Below, in pieces: positions 18,291 to 26,768 of a stretch of 64,000 nt of DNA. Position numbers and translations under genes: made by a program. The first letter of the stretch is position 1. Every line of letters begins with the position of its first letter. The DNA is taken from positions 1 through 64,000 of the forward strand of contig NZ_JBHFQG010000007.1 of NCBI RefSeq assembly GCF_041949975.1. Reading direction: 5' to 3'. A model generated the notes under the pieces. That model did not search any database. It was not told where the DNA came from and was given only the letters and a program-made list of their open reading frames with translations. The stretch comes from Alteribacillus sp041949975. Lineage in GTDB: Bacteria > Bacillota > Bacilli > Bacillales > Marinococcaceae.

Positions 18291-18324
18291 ACAAAATCCA
18301 CCCGAGACGATGGGTGGATTTTGT
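18291..18324. terminator. Bidirectional terminator between the peptide operon and dhaKLM
   Basis: ACAAAATCCACCC pairs exactly with GGGTGGATTTTGT across 8 bases, flanked by a T-rich side on the plus strand. It sits between convergent genes. Confidence 0.88.
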
Positions 18325-18328
18325 CTTT

Positions 18329-18730
18329 TCAGCCGTTTGTTTTATTCCATGTCTTTGCTTTTTCTGCTGCTATTTTGACTTCTTCTAAAGAACGTCCCAT
18401 ACCGGCTTCTACTGCCGCTATATACGTTCCTTCTACTATTGGTGCATCAGCAATTTGCAAATTGCCCTCCATATCAGCCAGCATTTCGACAGCAAGCTCT
18501 GCGTTCATAAAAGCACTTCCTAAATCAAATAACAATAAAACACCCGCTTCACTATACACTTCGTTAACAGCGTTGGTAATTTTTTCAACACTGGTGCCAA
18601 TTTCGCCTTCTTCCGTCCCTCCAGCTGCAGCTACCACGACATCTTTTTGTTTTGTTTGAGAAACCAGTTCCACAATACCTTCAGCAAGCTGCTTGCTGTG
18701 AGAAATAACCACAATACTCACCTTAGGCAT
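18329..18730 (-). CDS. dhaM: Dihydroxyacetone kinase phosphoryl-donor subunit DhaM (EIIA domain only)
   Basis: This 133-residue mannose-class EIIA domain accepts phosphate from HPr on His10 (VVISHSKQLAEG) and passes it to ADP bound in DhaL. The segment GVLLLFDLGSAFMNAELA is characteristic of DhaM. It is the short form without the HPr and EI domains of Escherichia coli DhaM, as usual in Firmicutes. The ATG overlaps the end of dhaL by 8 bases. Alternative upstream starts would encode only MMVVVV, so the overlap start is preferred. Confidence 0.88.
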   Translation of the reverse strand: MPKVSIVVISHSKQLAEGIVELVSQTKQKDVVVAAAGGTEEGEIGTSVEKITNAVNEVYSEAGVLLLFDLGSAFMNAELAVEMLADMEGNLQIADAPIVEGTYIAAVEAGMGRSLEEVKIAAEKAKTWNKTNG

Positions 18731-19352
18731 CACTACCACCACCATCAACCATGCATTCTGCTAATGCTTCGAAAATAAGATAAGAAGAAAAGGCACCGGG
18801 GTCGATACAGTCTGACGATCTTTCTTTAAAATAAGCGGCTCTCCCTTTTTTGGCTGTCATGCCTTTCGTTTTTTCCATTGCTTGTTTGGCTGTTTCTTTT
18901 AATGAATCATTTTCTATTGGTTTGTTTTGAACATAATCCAAAACGGGAGCCCACACATCAAGCATCGTCTTGTCACCTTCATGGGCTTTGCCCCGTGTTT
19001 TAATACCTTCTACTGCAGCTTCCATTCCCTTTGCTAAAGCTTGCTGATCTACTGTGGTTCGTTCCTTCCACTGGTCAGACGCTTTTAAAAAAGCAGTGCC
19101 ATATAAAGGACCTGAAGCACCACCTACTTTTGAAATAAGGGTCATAGCAACTTCTTTGAAAAGACTTCCAGTTTCTTCATAGCTGGCGGCTTCCATTTTA
19201 TGAACCACTTCTTGAAAACCTCTCGCCATATTATGTCCGTGATCTCCATCCCCGATCGACTGGTCAAGCTCGGATAAATGCTCCTTGTTTTCTTGTATCT
19301 TATTATTTATTGTAATGATCCATTGTTGAAGTGCTTCTACTGTCAACTGCAT
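18723..19352 (-). CDS. dhaL: Dihydroxyacetone kinase ADP-binding subunit DhaL
   Basis: This 209-residue all-helical DhaL carries tightly bound ADP, which is phosphorylated by DhaM and used to phosphorylate dihydroxyacetone on DhaK. The Mg/nucleotide motif DQSIGDGDHGHNMARG lies near residue 27 and GGASGPLYGTAF near residue 75. It lies 19 bp after dhaK and overlaps dhaM, so the three genes form one operon. Confidence 0.93.
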   Translation of the reverse strand: MQLTVEALQQWIITINNKIQENKEHLSELDQSIGDGDHGHNMARGFQEVVHKMEAASYEETGSLFKEVAMTLISKVGGASGPLYGTAFLKASDQWKERTTVDQQALAKGMEAAVEGIKTRGKAHEGDKTMLDVWAPVLDYVQNKPIENDSLKETAKQAMEKTKGMTAKKGRAAYFKERSSDCIDPGAFSSYLIFEALAECMVDGGGSDA

Positions 19353-19371
19353 AAGAGCTCCCTCCTGTTGC

Positions 19372-20328
19372 TTAATTTAAGTATGTTTTCAAGTCTTTAT
19401 CTAATTTTAAAACGGTAATGGAGCAGCCAGCCATCTCCAATGACGTCATATATTCTCCAACCAATGATTTTTTCAATTGAATGTTTTTGCTTTCCAGCAA
19501 TGCAGCCACTTTTCGATGGACAATATACAGTTCCATAAGAGGGGTAGATCCGAGGCCATTTGTAATCACAGCTGCCTCTTCACCCGGCACAAATTGTAAC
19601 TCATTAAGTATATTTTTCATGATTTCTTCCGTTATTTGATCTGCCGGCTTAAGTGATGTACGTTCCATTCCCTGCTCCCCGTGGATACCCGTCCCTATTT
19701 GTATTTCATCCTCTTTAAGCGTAAACCCTGGTTGTCCGGAAGCAGGAACTGTGCTGGGACTTAGAGATACCCCCATGGAGCGGAGATTTTTGATGGCATG
19801 CTGAGCTATTTGTGCCACTTCTTTTAAGCTTTTCCCTTCAGATGCAGCTTGTCCGGCTATCTTGTGGACAAAAATGGTTCCAGCTACCCCTCGCCGATCT
19901 TCTTTGTTTTCCACTGCCGTATCATCTCGAACAATAACTTGTTCGACTTCTATTCCTTCTGCCTGTGCCATTTCGGCAGCCATATCAAAATTCATGACAT
20001 CGCCACTGTAATTTTTTACAATAAGCAAAACCCCTTCACCGCCATCAACTGCTTTTATGGCTTCAAAAATCTGATCGGGAGTCGGAGAGGTAAACACTTC
20101 ACCAGCAACCGCTGCATCGAGCAAGTGTTCACCTACAAATCCAGCATGGGCCGGCTCATGACCGCTGCCGCCGCCGCTAACCAGTCCTACTTTTCCCTTA
20201 ATAGGCGCCTCTTTTCTTACCAGAACACTCAGCCCTGGTAATCTTTTTAATGTTTCTGGATGGGCAGTTATAATACCATCAAGCATTTCATCTACCACTT
20301 GTTCTGGATTATTAATTAATTTTTTCAT
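19372..20328 (-). CDS. dhaK: Dihydroxyacetone kinase substrate-binding subunit DhaK
   Basis: This protein of about 318 residues binds dihydroxyacetone covalently through the His of TGIHGEQG near residue 212. The SGGGSGHEPAHAGFVG loop is near residue 51 and the SPTPDQI segment follows. ATG at 20328 has AAGGAGG 12 bases upstream; an in-frame start nine codons earlier lies before that site. It heads the dhaKLM operon. The product, dihydroxyacetone phosphate, enters glycolysis. Confidence 0.94.
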   Translation of the reverse strand: MKKLINNPEQVVDEMLDGIITAHPETLKRLPGLSVLVRKEAPIKGKVGLVSGGGSGHEPAHAGFVGEHLLDAAVAGEVFTSPTPDQIFEAIKAVDGGEGVLLIVKNYSGDVMNFDMAAEMAQAEGIEVEQVIVRDDTAVENKEDRRGVAGTIFVHKIAGQAASEGKSLKEVAQIAQHAIKNLRSMGVSLSPSTVPASGQPGFTLKEDEIQIGTGIHGEQGMERTSLKPADQITEEIMKNILNELQFVPGEEAAVITNGLGSTPLMELYIVHRKVAALLESKNIQLKKSLVGEYMTSLEMAGCSITVLKLDKDLKTYLN

Positions 20329-20427
20329 ATTTGCTGTCAGCCTCCTTACTATCATTCCTCTGTTTCTCTTTACCCTTTTACCAATATTCTATCCTCTGTC
20401 TTTCGTAACCTTCTGAAGTATAAAAAT

Positions 20428-20467
20428 AGTAACCATTTGCCTGGTCTGGTATGGGTAAATGGTTACT
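20428..20467 (-). terminator. Terminator downstream of the GNAT pseudogene
   Basis: AGTAACCATTT pairs exactly with AAATGGTTACT across an 18-base loop. On the minus strand it is followed by a T-rich tract (TATTTTTATA). Confidence 0.75.
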
Positions 20468-20472
20468 TACAT

Positions 20473-20957
20473 CTATTTTACAAATAAACGCATTAGTCCG
20501 CAGCGCAGTGCCTGCAAAACGCTCCTCGAATTTTTCTGTGACCTCAAAACCGTTGGCTTCATAAAAATTTTTCCCTTTTTATTATCGCGTTCCACAATCA
20601 ATGTAATCGTTTGCCCCTGAGGTACCATATCTACCAGCTCGTTTAATAACATCTTTCCTATCCCCTGGTTTTGGTAGTCTGGTAATAAGTATAAAGCGGA
20701 AATTTCATATTCTTTTGCTCTGCCAGACTGCGATAAATTTGCAAATCCAGCAATAACTTTCCCAACTTCTGCTACAAGCAATGATCCAATCTCTGTTTCA
20801 TTCTTTCATCTGAATAAGCATTTGTTAGAAAATGATCCTGAACTTCTTCCGGAATTAATCCTTCGTATGTGTCATGCCAGGAAGTCCATGCCACATGCTG
20901 TACGTTTTTAATATCTGCCTCTACCATCGGACGTATCTTCGCTTTCAACACAGACAC
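20473..20957 (-). pseudogene. GNAT N-acetyltransferase, two frameshifts
   Basis: The gene begins with KAKIRPMVEADIKNVQHVAW (typical GNAT start), shifts frame near 20776 (after RLDH the frame reads into a stop, while LLVAEVGKVIAGF continues in another frame), and then shows the acetyl-CoA loop LLPDYQNQGIGKMLL. A second shift lies near 20575. Here five A residues stand where six would continue NFYEANGFEVTEKFEE, the conserved C-terminus. The start follows GGGAGG with GTG or TTG. With both lesions no functional acetyltransferase can be made. A sequencing error in the A run could explain one shift but not both. Confidence 0.8.
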
Positions 20958-21002
20958 CTCCCTTTTTTATAAGTTACCATATTTTTCAATTTAGAAACGT
21001 AT

Positions 21003-21034
21003 AAAACCCCGTCACCTAAAGTGAACGAGGTTTT
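21003..21034 (-). terminator. Terminator of the csoR-copZ-copA cluster
   Basis: AAAACCCCGTCAC pairs, with one or two mismatches, with GTGAACGAGGTTTT just past the copA stop. On the minus strand it ends in a TTTTAT tract. Confidence 0.75.
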
Positions 21035-21040
21035 AGATCT

Positions 21041-23452
21041 CTATGAGAGTTTAACCTTTTGAAGCCGCAGCGCATTCAATACAACAGAAACCGAGCTAAA
21101 AGCCATGGCGGCTCCTGCTACCCAGGGAGCGAGAAGACCAATCGCGGCAATCGGAATGCCTAATGTGTTATAAATGAAAGCAAAAAATAGATTTTGTTTA
21201 ATATTTGTCATAGTTTTTCTGCTCATTAATACTGCATCTGCTGCACTATTTAAATCGCCGCGCATTAGAGTAATATCAGCAGCCTCAATCGCTACATCAG
21301 TGCCTGTACCGATAGCCATGCCAATATCTGCAGTCGCGAGAGCCGGTGCATCATTAATGCCGTCTCCGACCATTGCCACTTTTTTCCCTTGTTCTTGCAA
21401 TTTTTTGATTTCGTCACTTTTTTGCTCCGGCAATACTTCAGCAATGACATGGTCAATGCCCACATTCCGCGCTATCGTTTCCGCAGTTCTCGTATTATCG
21501 CCGGTCAGCATAAGTACTTCGAGCCCAGCTTCTTTTAATCGCTGAACAGCTTCTTTAGAAGTTTCCTTCACTGTATCAGCTACAGCAATAATACCTGCAA
21601 ATGTATCATCTGCCGCAACAAGCATTGTGGTTTTTCCTTCTTCTTCAAATTTTTGCAGGGAAACTTCCACATTGTTTAAAACGACGCCTTCCTTCTCCAG
21701 CCATTTTCGAGTTCCAATTCGTACTGTTTTTCCTTCTACTACTGCTTGAACTCCATGCCCAGGCACAGCTTCAAAGTTTTTTGCATCCACCAAGGAAATT
21801 TCTTTCGTTTTTGCCCCTTCTACTATTGCTAATGCTAAAGGATGCTCAGAAGATTTTTCTGCGGAAGCAGCCAGCTGCAGAAGGTCATTTTCCGTCCAAT
21901 TTTCAGCCGGAACTACATCCGTGAGTGCTGGTTCCCCTTTTGTAACAGTTCCTGTTTTATCAAGAACAATGCTTTGAATGTTCTGGGTGTTTTCAAGATA
22001 CTCCCCGCCTTTAAAGAGAACTCCTATTTCTGCAGAACGGCCTGACCCTGCCATAATGGAAGTTGGGGTGGCCAACCCCAGCGCGCAAGGACAAGCTATT
22101 ACAAGAATAGAAATCATCGGGATCAGCGCACTGCCAAACTCCCCGGGGGTTACAAAGGTTATCCAAATAATAAAAGTATATACTGCTATTCCTATCACGC
22201 TTGGAACGAATACTCCAGAGACGCGGTCAGCAAGGCGCTGGATATCAGCTTTAGAGCTTTGGGCCTCTTCCACTACTTTTATAATTTGAGACAATGCCGT
22301 ATCTTTTCCAACTTTTGATGCTTTGATTTGTAATACACCATTTTTATTAATAGTCGCTCCAATCACTTCGTCTCCCGTTCCTTTGTCAATCGGCAGACTC
22401 TCACCAGTTAACATGGATTCATCAACTGCCGATTTACCTTCAAGGACCTCTCCATCTACAGGAATCTTTTCGCCTGGCTTCACAATGACGATATCACCTG
22501 GTATAACTTCTTCAACTGGAATCTCCTGTTCCTTATCATCCCGTTTTACAACGGCCGTTTTCGCTTGCAGACCAAGAAGTTTTTGAATAGCTTGGGAGGT
22601 CCGCCCTTTTGCACGTGCTTCAAATAATTTCCCTAGCACAATAAGGGTAATGATAATAGCTGATGCTTCAAAATAAAGCTCCGGCATGCCAGTTCCGCCA
22701 TTACTCAGCCATGACCACCCTAAATAGACACTGTAAAAATAAGCTGCTGAAGTACCCATTGCTACCAGTACATCCATATTCGCACTTTTGTTGCGAAGTG
22801 CTTTATAGGCTCCTTCATAGAACTGCCAGCCAATGATAAATTGAACAGGTGTCGCTAGAATGAATTGAATCCAAGGGTTCATTAAAATATCCGGCATCCA
22901 AATAAACGAAAGCCTTTCAAAATGGGTTACCATCGTCCAAAATAAGGGAAAAGAGAGAATAGCCGAAACAATAAATTTTACGGTTTGTCTTTGTACTGCT
23001 TTATCTTTCTTTGAGGCAGTCTCGTCTGTTTTTTCTTGAAGCGAGTAGCCTATTTTATCAATAGCCTCTATCATTTCGCGAGGCGATACATTGTTAGGGT
23101 TATATTCAACCGAGGCTGTTTCGAGAGCAAAATTAACAGAAGCCTCTGAAACTCCCGGCATTTTATTCAGCTTTTTTTCAACTCTGTTTGCACATGCAGC
23201 ACACGTTATGCCGCTAATATCAAATTCCGTTTTTTCATGAACGACCTCATACCCAAGGTTTTGTATTTTTTCTTCAAACTCATTTACATTCGTTTGTTCT
23301 GGGTCGTATTGTATTTTAGACCGTTCCATGGCAAGGTTTACATTTGCATCATGCACACCTTCCATTTTTTTTAACCCTTTTTCAATACGAGCAGCACAGG
23401 CAGCACATGTCATGCCAGAGATTTGTAAAGTGGTTTCTTCTTGATGAGCCAT
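21041..23452 (-). CDS. copA: Copper-exporting P1B-1 ATPase CopA
   Basis: This 803-residue Cu(I) exporter has two N-terminal heavy-metal domains (GMTCAAC at residues 13-19, GITCAAC near 82-88). The transport motif is CPC (VIACPCALGLATP), followed by DKTGTVTKGEP, the SEHPLA His-Pro motif, MLTGDN and GDGINDAPAL. The last helix has the MAFSSVSVVLNALRL motif of Cu(I) pumps. It is the last gene of csoR-copZ-copA, all on the minus strand, with its own CsoR-type operator directly upstream. CopZ hands copper to its first domain. Confidence 0.97.
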   Translation of the reverse strand: MAHQEETTLQISGMTCAACAARIEKGLKKMEGVHDANVNLAMERSKIQYDPEQTNVNEFEEKIQNLGYEVVHEKTEFDISGITCAACANRVEKKLNKMPGVSEASVNFALETASVEYNPNNVSPREMIEAIDKIGYSLQEKTDETASKKDKAVQRQTVKFIVSAILSFPLFWTMVTHFERLSFIWMPDILMNPWIQFILATPVQFIIGWQFYEGAYKALRNKSANMDVLVAMGTSAAYFYSVYLGWSWLSNGGTGMPELYFEASAIIITLIVLGKLFEARAKGRTSQAIQKLLGLQAKTAVVKRDDKEQEIPVEEVIPGDIVIVKPGEKIPVDGEVLEGKSAVDESMLTGESLPIDKGTGDEVIGATINKNGVLQIKASKVGKDTALSQIIKVVEEAQSSKADIQRLADRVSGVFVPSVIGIAVYTFIIWITFVTPGEFGSALIPMISILVIACPCALGLATPTSIMAGSGRSAEIGVLFKGGEYLENTQNIQSIVLDKTGTVTKGEPALTDVVPAENWTENDLLQLAASAEKSSEHPLALAIVEGAKTKEISLVDAKNFEAVPGHGVQAVVEGKTVRIGTRKWLEKEGVVLNNVEVSLQKFEEEGKTTMLVAADDTFAGIIAVADTVKETSKEAVQRLKEAGLEVLMLTGDNTRTAETIARNVGIDHVIAEVLPEQKSDEIKKLQEQGKKVAMVGDGINDAPALATADIGMAIGTGTDVAIEAADITLMRGDLNSAADAVLMSRKTMTNIKQNLFFAFIYNTLGIPIAAIGLLAPWVAGAAMAFSSVSVVLNALRLQKVKLS

Positions 23453-23493
23453 TTTATTCCCTCCTTTACTGTAAGGTAATCACAAACATTCTT

Positions 23494-23510
23494 ATACCCT
23501 ATGGGTGTAT
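23494..23510. promoter_or_regulatory. CsoR operator upstream of copA
   Basis: ATACCCTATGGGTGTAT; on the minus strand it reads ATACACCCATAGGGTAT. It shares the pattern ATACACC-N4-GGGTAT with the copZ site and is centred 50 bp upstream of the copA start. Confidence 0.8.
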
Positions 23511-23551
23511 ATATTTATTAAAAAATATAGAACCCATATAGTAGGATTCTA

Positions 23552-23761
23552 TTATTCTTTAACATCATATCCTTGATCATCAATCGTTTCTACAATCTCT
23601 TTATGGGATGTCTTTTCAGTATTATATTCTACATCTACTGTACCCTGCTCCAGGTTTACCTTCACTTTAGATACACCATCTAAATCTCCAACACTTCCTT
23701 CTACTGCTTTGACGCAATGACCACAGGACATTCCTTGAACGTTTAACGTTTCTGTTTTCAT
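23552..23761 (-). CDS. copZ: Copper chaperone CopZ
   Basis: This 69-residue heavy-metal domain protein has a beta-alpha-beta-beta-alpha-beta fold and the MSCGHC copper site at residues 11-16. It binds Cu(I) and delivers it to CopA. It lies between csoR and copA, with an operator of its own in the 74-bp gap from csoR. The ATG follows AGGAGGAAT. Confidence 0.95.
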   Translation of the reverse strand: MKTETLNVQGMSCGHCVKAVEGSVGDLDGVSKVKVNLEQGTVDVEYNTEKTSHKEIVETIDDQGYDVKE

Positions 23762-23803
23762 AATAACCGTATTCCTCCTTCATCTGTCTAAATTCATTAT
23801 ACA

Positions 23804-23820
23804 ATACACCGGCAGGGTAT
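23804..23820. promoter_or_regulatory. CsoR operator upstream of copZ
   Basis: ATACACCGGCAGGGTAT, in the csoR-copZ gap, 43 bp upstream of the copZ start. It has the same arms as the copA site. Confidence 0.75.
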
Positions 23821-23835
23821 AGTTAAGAAAATGAT

Positions 23836-24135
23836 TTATTTTATCATTCGTTTCATTAATTCTATTAATTCTTCGATGGATTCTTCTCCGTTTCCATTTT
23901 TTATCGCATTAGCAACACAATGATTTGTATGGTCTTCCATTAAAGCTAGCGACACTTTATTCATCGCAGATTGAATAGCAGCTATTTGATTTAAGATGTC
24001 AACGCAGTACCTGTCATTTTCCACCATATTGTGTATTCCTCTGACTTGTCCTTCAATTCTTTTTAATCTATTTAAGAGCTGCTGTTTGTTAGGCTGAACC
24101 GTGTTTTTCTGGTTAGTATGAGTATGTTCTTCCAT
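23836..24135 (-). CDS. csoR: Copper-sensing repressor CsoR
   Basis: This 99-residue four-helix repressor of the CsoR/RcnR family releases DNA when it binds Cu(I). The Cys-His-Cys ligand set is visible: Cys in DRYCVDIL, then His and Cys in EDHTNHCVANAI. The LNRLKRIEGQVRGI DNA-contact helix is near residues 21-34. It heads the copper cluster and has an operator upstream, so it should repress itself, copZ and copA. Confidence 0.95.
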   Translation of the reverse strand: MEEHTHTNQKNTVQPNKQQLLNRLKRIEGQVRGIHNMVENDRYCVDILNQIAAIQSAMNKVSLALMEDHTNHCVANAIKNGNGEESIEELIELMKRMIK

Positions 24136-24163
24136 CTCATCTATATACCCCTTTCTTTAAAAT

Positions 24164-24180
24164 ATACACCTACCCCGTAT
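24164..24180. promoter_or_regulatory. CsoR operator upstream of csoR
   Basis: ATACACCTACCCCGTAT, 29 bp upstream of the csoR start. It keeps the left arm ATACACC and the right-hand GTAT, with a weaker right arm than the other two sites. Confidence 0.65.
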
Positions 24181-24233
24181 TTAAAACATATCATTTTATC
24201 TCGGATGCTTCAATATTTTTGTTTATACAAATA

Positions 24234-24272
24234 GGACCCCACCTTTTAAAGCATTTCCTTAAAGATGAGGTC
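24234..24272 (-). terminator. Terminator of the FtsW/RodA gene
   Basis: An imperfect hairpin (AGGACCCCACCTTT with AAAGATGAGGTCT) lies just past the ftsW-like stop on the minus strand. It is followed by TATTTGTATAAAC. Confidence 0.6.
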
Positions 24273-24277
24273 TAAAA

Positions 24278-25429
24278 CTAAGCCTTGATTGACTGTTCTT
24301 GAGTGTTAAAAGCATCTTTCTGTGTTAATTCTTGCTGCTTTACTTCCTTGGCTATATTTCCTAATATGGCGAGCGAAATCATAGATACTAATAAAGAAGA
24401 CCCCCCATAACTAATAAACGGAAGCGTAATCCCGGTGATCGGCATCAAACCGCTGACTGCAGCAAGGTTAAATAACGCTTGAAACAATAGAAAACAAACA
24501 ATCCCAAAAGCTAAAAGCTTACCAAATAAGCGCTGGCACTTTATCCCGGCAATAAATCCTCGATAAGAAATCACCATAAAGCAGGCAATAATAAAAAGCA
24601 TCCCAAATATCCCAAGTTCTTCTGCAATCACTGCAAAAATAAAATCCGTGTGCGGCTCAGGGAGAAAGTGCATTTTTTGAACACTTTGCCCTAATCCCGT
24701 TCCTGTTACACCTCCATGCGCCATTGCAATATAGGATTGAATTAATTGATGGCCGCTTCCTTGCATTTCATACTCAAACGGATCTCTAAAAGCAACAAGG
24801 CGCTGCATCCGGTAGGGAGCTTGAAAAGCAAGCCATGTTACTGCCAGGGTGGCCAGCACTCCTAAAGTAATTAGATGACGCCAGCGGGCTCCGGATAAAA
24901 AAACTATGGTGCCTCCTACGAGCAAAATCGTCGTGGCGGTACCTAGATCAGGCTGAAGCATAATCAAAATAAAAATAAACACCACAATAATCAAAGGAGG
25001 AAGTACTCCTTTTATAAATTGATCAATATATTCGTGTTTTTTAGAATAGACATAGGATAAATAAAAAATGACAGAGATTTTCACAAATTCAGAGGGCTGG
25101 ACTGTAAGAGGGCCTAATGACAGCCAACGCTGTGCTCCATTGACATTGGTGCCAATTAAAATAACAAGTATTAAAGAAACAACAGAAAGGCCAACAATAA
25201 AAGGGACCAGCTTCATATATAAACGATACGGAAAATGAAGCATAATGAAAAAGAGAAAGAAACCAATCATTAACCATAATAACTGTCTTTTCACAAAATA
25301 AAAGGCATCATCTGCCATATCCAACCCAAGAGGGAAGCTGGCACTATAAACCATCACAAGGCCAAAACTAATTAATAAAAATGCCGTGATCAGCATTATC
25401 CAATCATACCGTTTTAATATACGAGACAC
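24278..25429 (-). CDS. SEDS peptidoglycan polymerase, FtsW/RodA/SpoVE family
   Basis: This 383-residue ten-helix membrane protein of the SEDS family polymerises glycan strands from lipid II together with a class B penicillin-binding protein. Family motifs are LISFGLVMVYSAS near residue 19, QPSEFVKI, LQPDLGT and the loop FLPEPHTDFIFAVIAEELG near 245-263. FISYGGSSLL lies close to the C-terminus. The DFIFAVIAEELG loop fits FtsW/SpoVE better than RodA. It is monocistronic, with no pbp gene beside it, so which process it serves is open. The GTG start follows GGTGGTGG. Confidence 0.88.
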   Translation of the reverse strand: MSRILKRYDWIMLITAFLLISFGLVMVYSASFPLGLDMADDAFYFVKRQLLWLMIGFFLFFIMLHFPYRLYMKLVPFIVGLSVVSLILVILIGTNVNGAQRWLSLGPLTVQPSEFVKISVIFYLSYVYSKKHEYIDQFIKGVLPPLIIVVFIFILIMLQPDLGTATTILLVGGTIVFLSGARWRHLITLGVLATLAVTWLAFQAPYRMQRLVAFRDPFEYEMQGSGHQLIQSYIAMAHGGVTGTGLGQSVQKMHFLPEPHTDFIFAVIAEELGIFGMLFIIACFMVISYRGFIAGIKCQRLFGKLLAFGIVCFLLFQALFNLAAVSGLMPITGITLPFISYGGSSLLVSMISLAILGNIAKEVKQQELTQKDAFNTQEQSIKA

Positions 25430-25557
25430 GAAACCACCACCGATTGTTTAATATATGTATCTCCCCTGATAAAACAAGAAGGCACCATGTTTTCTTCAAC
25501 AGCTTAATGACAAAAGTTTCTCCTAATAAACTACTAGAAGGAAGCGAAGGCTTCAAT

Positions 25558-25577
25558 CCTCCACAAGGAGGTTTTTT
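25558..25577 (+). terminator. Terminator-like hairpin upstream of the DMT exporter gene
   Basis: CCTCC-ACAA-GGAGG followed by six T residues, on the plus strand. No plus-strand gene precedes it within 1 kb, so it ends either a short leader RNA or a small non-coding transcript from the 25430-25557 gap. Confidence 0.55.
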
Positions 25578-25652
25578 ACTGTTATGGATTTCCTTTTTTT
25601 TAAGGATATGAGAAGATTAGTTCGAGATTAGCGAAAGGACGTAGAAGCTCAA

Positions 25653-26552
25653 ATGTCACGTAAACAAGCATATTTATGTGCAGTAGCTGGGGCAGCTTTG
25701 TGGGGGTTGATCGGAATATTTGTACAGGTTCTTTATGATGCTGGCTTTACCCCCTGGCAGACGGTAGCGATTCGTGCTATTTTCTCAGTGATTTTAATTG
25801 TAGGATATCTGGCTGTTTTCAAACCTTCCTATTTAAAAATTAAATTAGGAGATTTCCCATTTTTTATTGGAACTGGCATTATCAGCATTGTATTTTTTAA
25901 TTGGTGTTATTTTACTGTCATGGAAGAAGCAACAGTTTCTCTTGCGGTTGTCCTGCTTTATACAGGGCCATTATTTGTGACTATAATATCGCGGTTTTTA
26001 TTTAAAGAATGGCTTACTAAACGTAAAATGCTATCTCTCTTGTTTACGATTACGGGGTGTGCATTTACTGTAGGTCTGCTTCCAGCCTTTCAAACAAACG
26101 TTTCCGGGTTTGTAATCGCTGCCGGAATAGGATCTGGATTTTTTTATTCGTTGTACAGTATTTTTGGAAAATATGTTAGCAGCCGCTATTCCTCCATGAC
26201 GATTACCGCTTACTCTTTTATTTCTGCAAGTCTCCTTATGATTCCTGCTGGCGGGTTAGCCGGAGACCTCAACAAAATGTTAAATACGAAAGTTATTTTG
26301 GCTTCTCTTGGCCTTGCCATTATAGCAACAGTACTTGGATACATATTATATACCGCTGGTTTAACCTATATTGAATCCAGCCGGGCCTCCATTTTAACAA
26401 CGATAGAACCTGTTGTTGCGATCACAGTGGGTATAACCTTATTTGGAGATACGCTTAACCTATGGCAGGTGCTCGGTGTGACACTTGTCCTTGCCTCCAT
26501 CTTTTTGGTTGCTGAAAAATCAAATCAGCACTCTGCGGAATCGACCACTTAG
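25653..26552 (+). CDS. EamA/DMT-family transporter
   Basis: This 299-residue membrane protein has ten predicted helices in two EamA repeats (about residues 5-135 and 145-290). The start AYLCAVAGAALWGLIGIF and the repeat-end pattern SILTTIEPVVAITVGITLF near 248-266 are typical of the drug/metabolite transporter superfamily. Members export amino acids or small metabolites. The substrate cannot be told from sequence. The ribosome binding site (AAAGGACG) is about 14 bases upstream. A terminator follows within 7 bp. Confidence 0.88.
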   Translation: MSRKQAYLCAVAGAALWGLIGIFVQVLYDAGFTPWQTVAIRAIFSVILIVGYLAVFKPSYLKIKLGDFPFFIGTGIISIVFFNWCYFTVMEEATVSLAVVLLYTGPLFVTIISRFLFKEWLTKRKMLSLLFTITGCAFTVGLLPAFQTNVSGFVIAAGIGSGFFYSLYSIFGKYVSSRYSSMTITAYSFISASLLMIPAGGLAGDLNKMLNTKVILASLGLAIIATVLGYILYTAGLTYIESSRASILTTIEPVVAITVGITLFGDTLNLWQVLGVTLVLASIFLVAEKSNQHSAESTT

Positions 26553-26558
26553 CGATTT

Positions 26559-26589
26559 ACCGTTCCTATACCTGGGAACGGTTTTTTTG
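26559..26589 (+). terminator. Terminator of the DMT gene
   Basis: ACCGTTCC pairs with GGAACGGT across 8 bases, followed by seven T residues. Confidence 0.9.
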
Positions 26590-26687
26590 TTCTTAAATAT
26601 AGGTCTAAGCAATCAGGAAGAAATTGTGTTTTTTCGTAAATACATAACTACCTTTTGCATTTTATTTCCTTTATTGTTTAAAATATA

Positions 26688-26701
26688 AGAACAAACGTTC
26701 G
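26688..26701. promoter_or_regulatory. LexA/DinR box upstream of the split-sigma cassette
   Basis: AGAACAAACGTTCG matches the Bacillus SOS box CGAAC-N4-GTTCG except for the first base. The same 15-mer, AAGAACAAACGTTCG, recurs at 43648-43662. A possible -35 TTGCAT and -10 TAAAAT lie just upstream. Confidence 0.7.
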
Positions 26702-26768
26702 TGTTTGTGGTTGTTTTTTTAACATGAATTTGACTATTGAAAGTACAAGGACAGAAGGGAGGCTTAGC

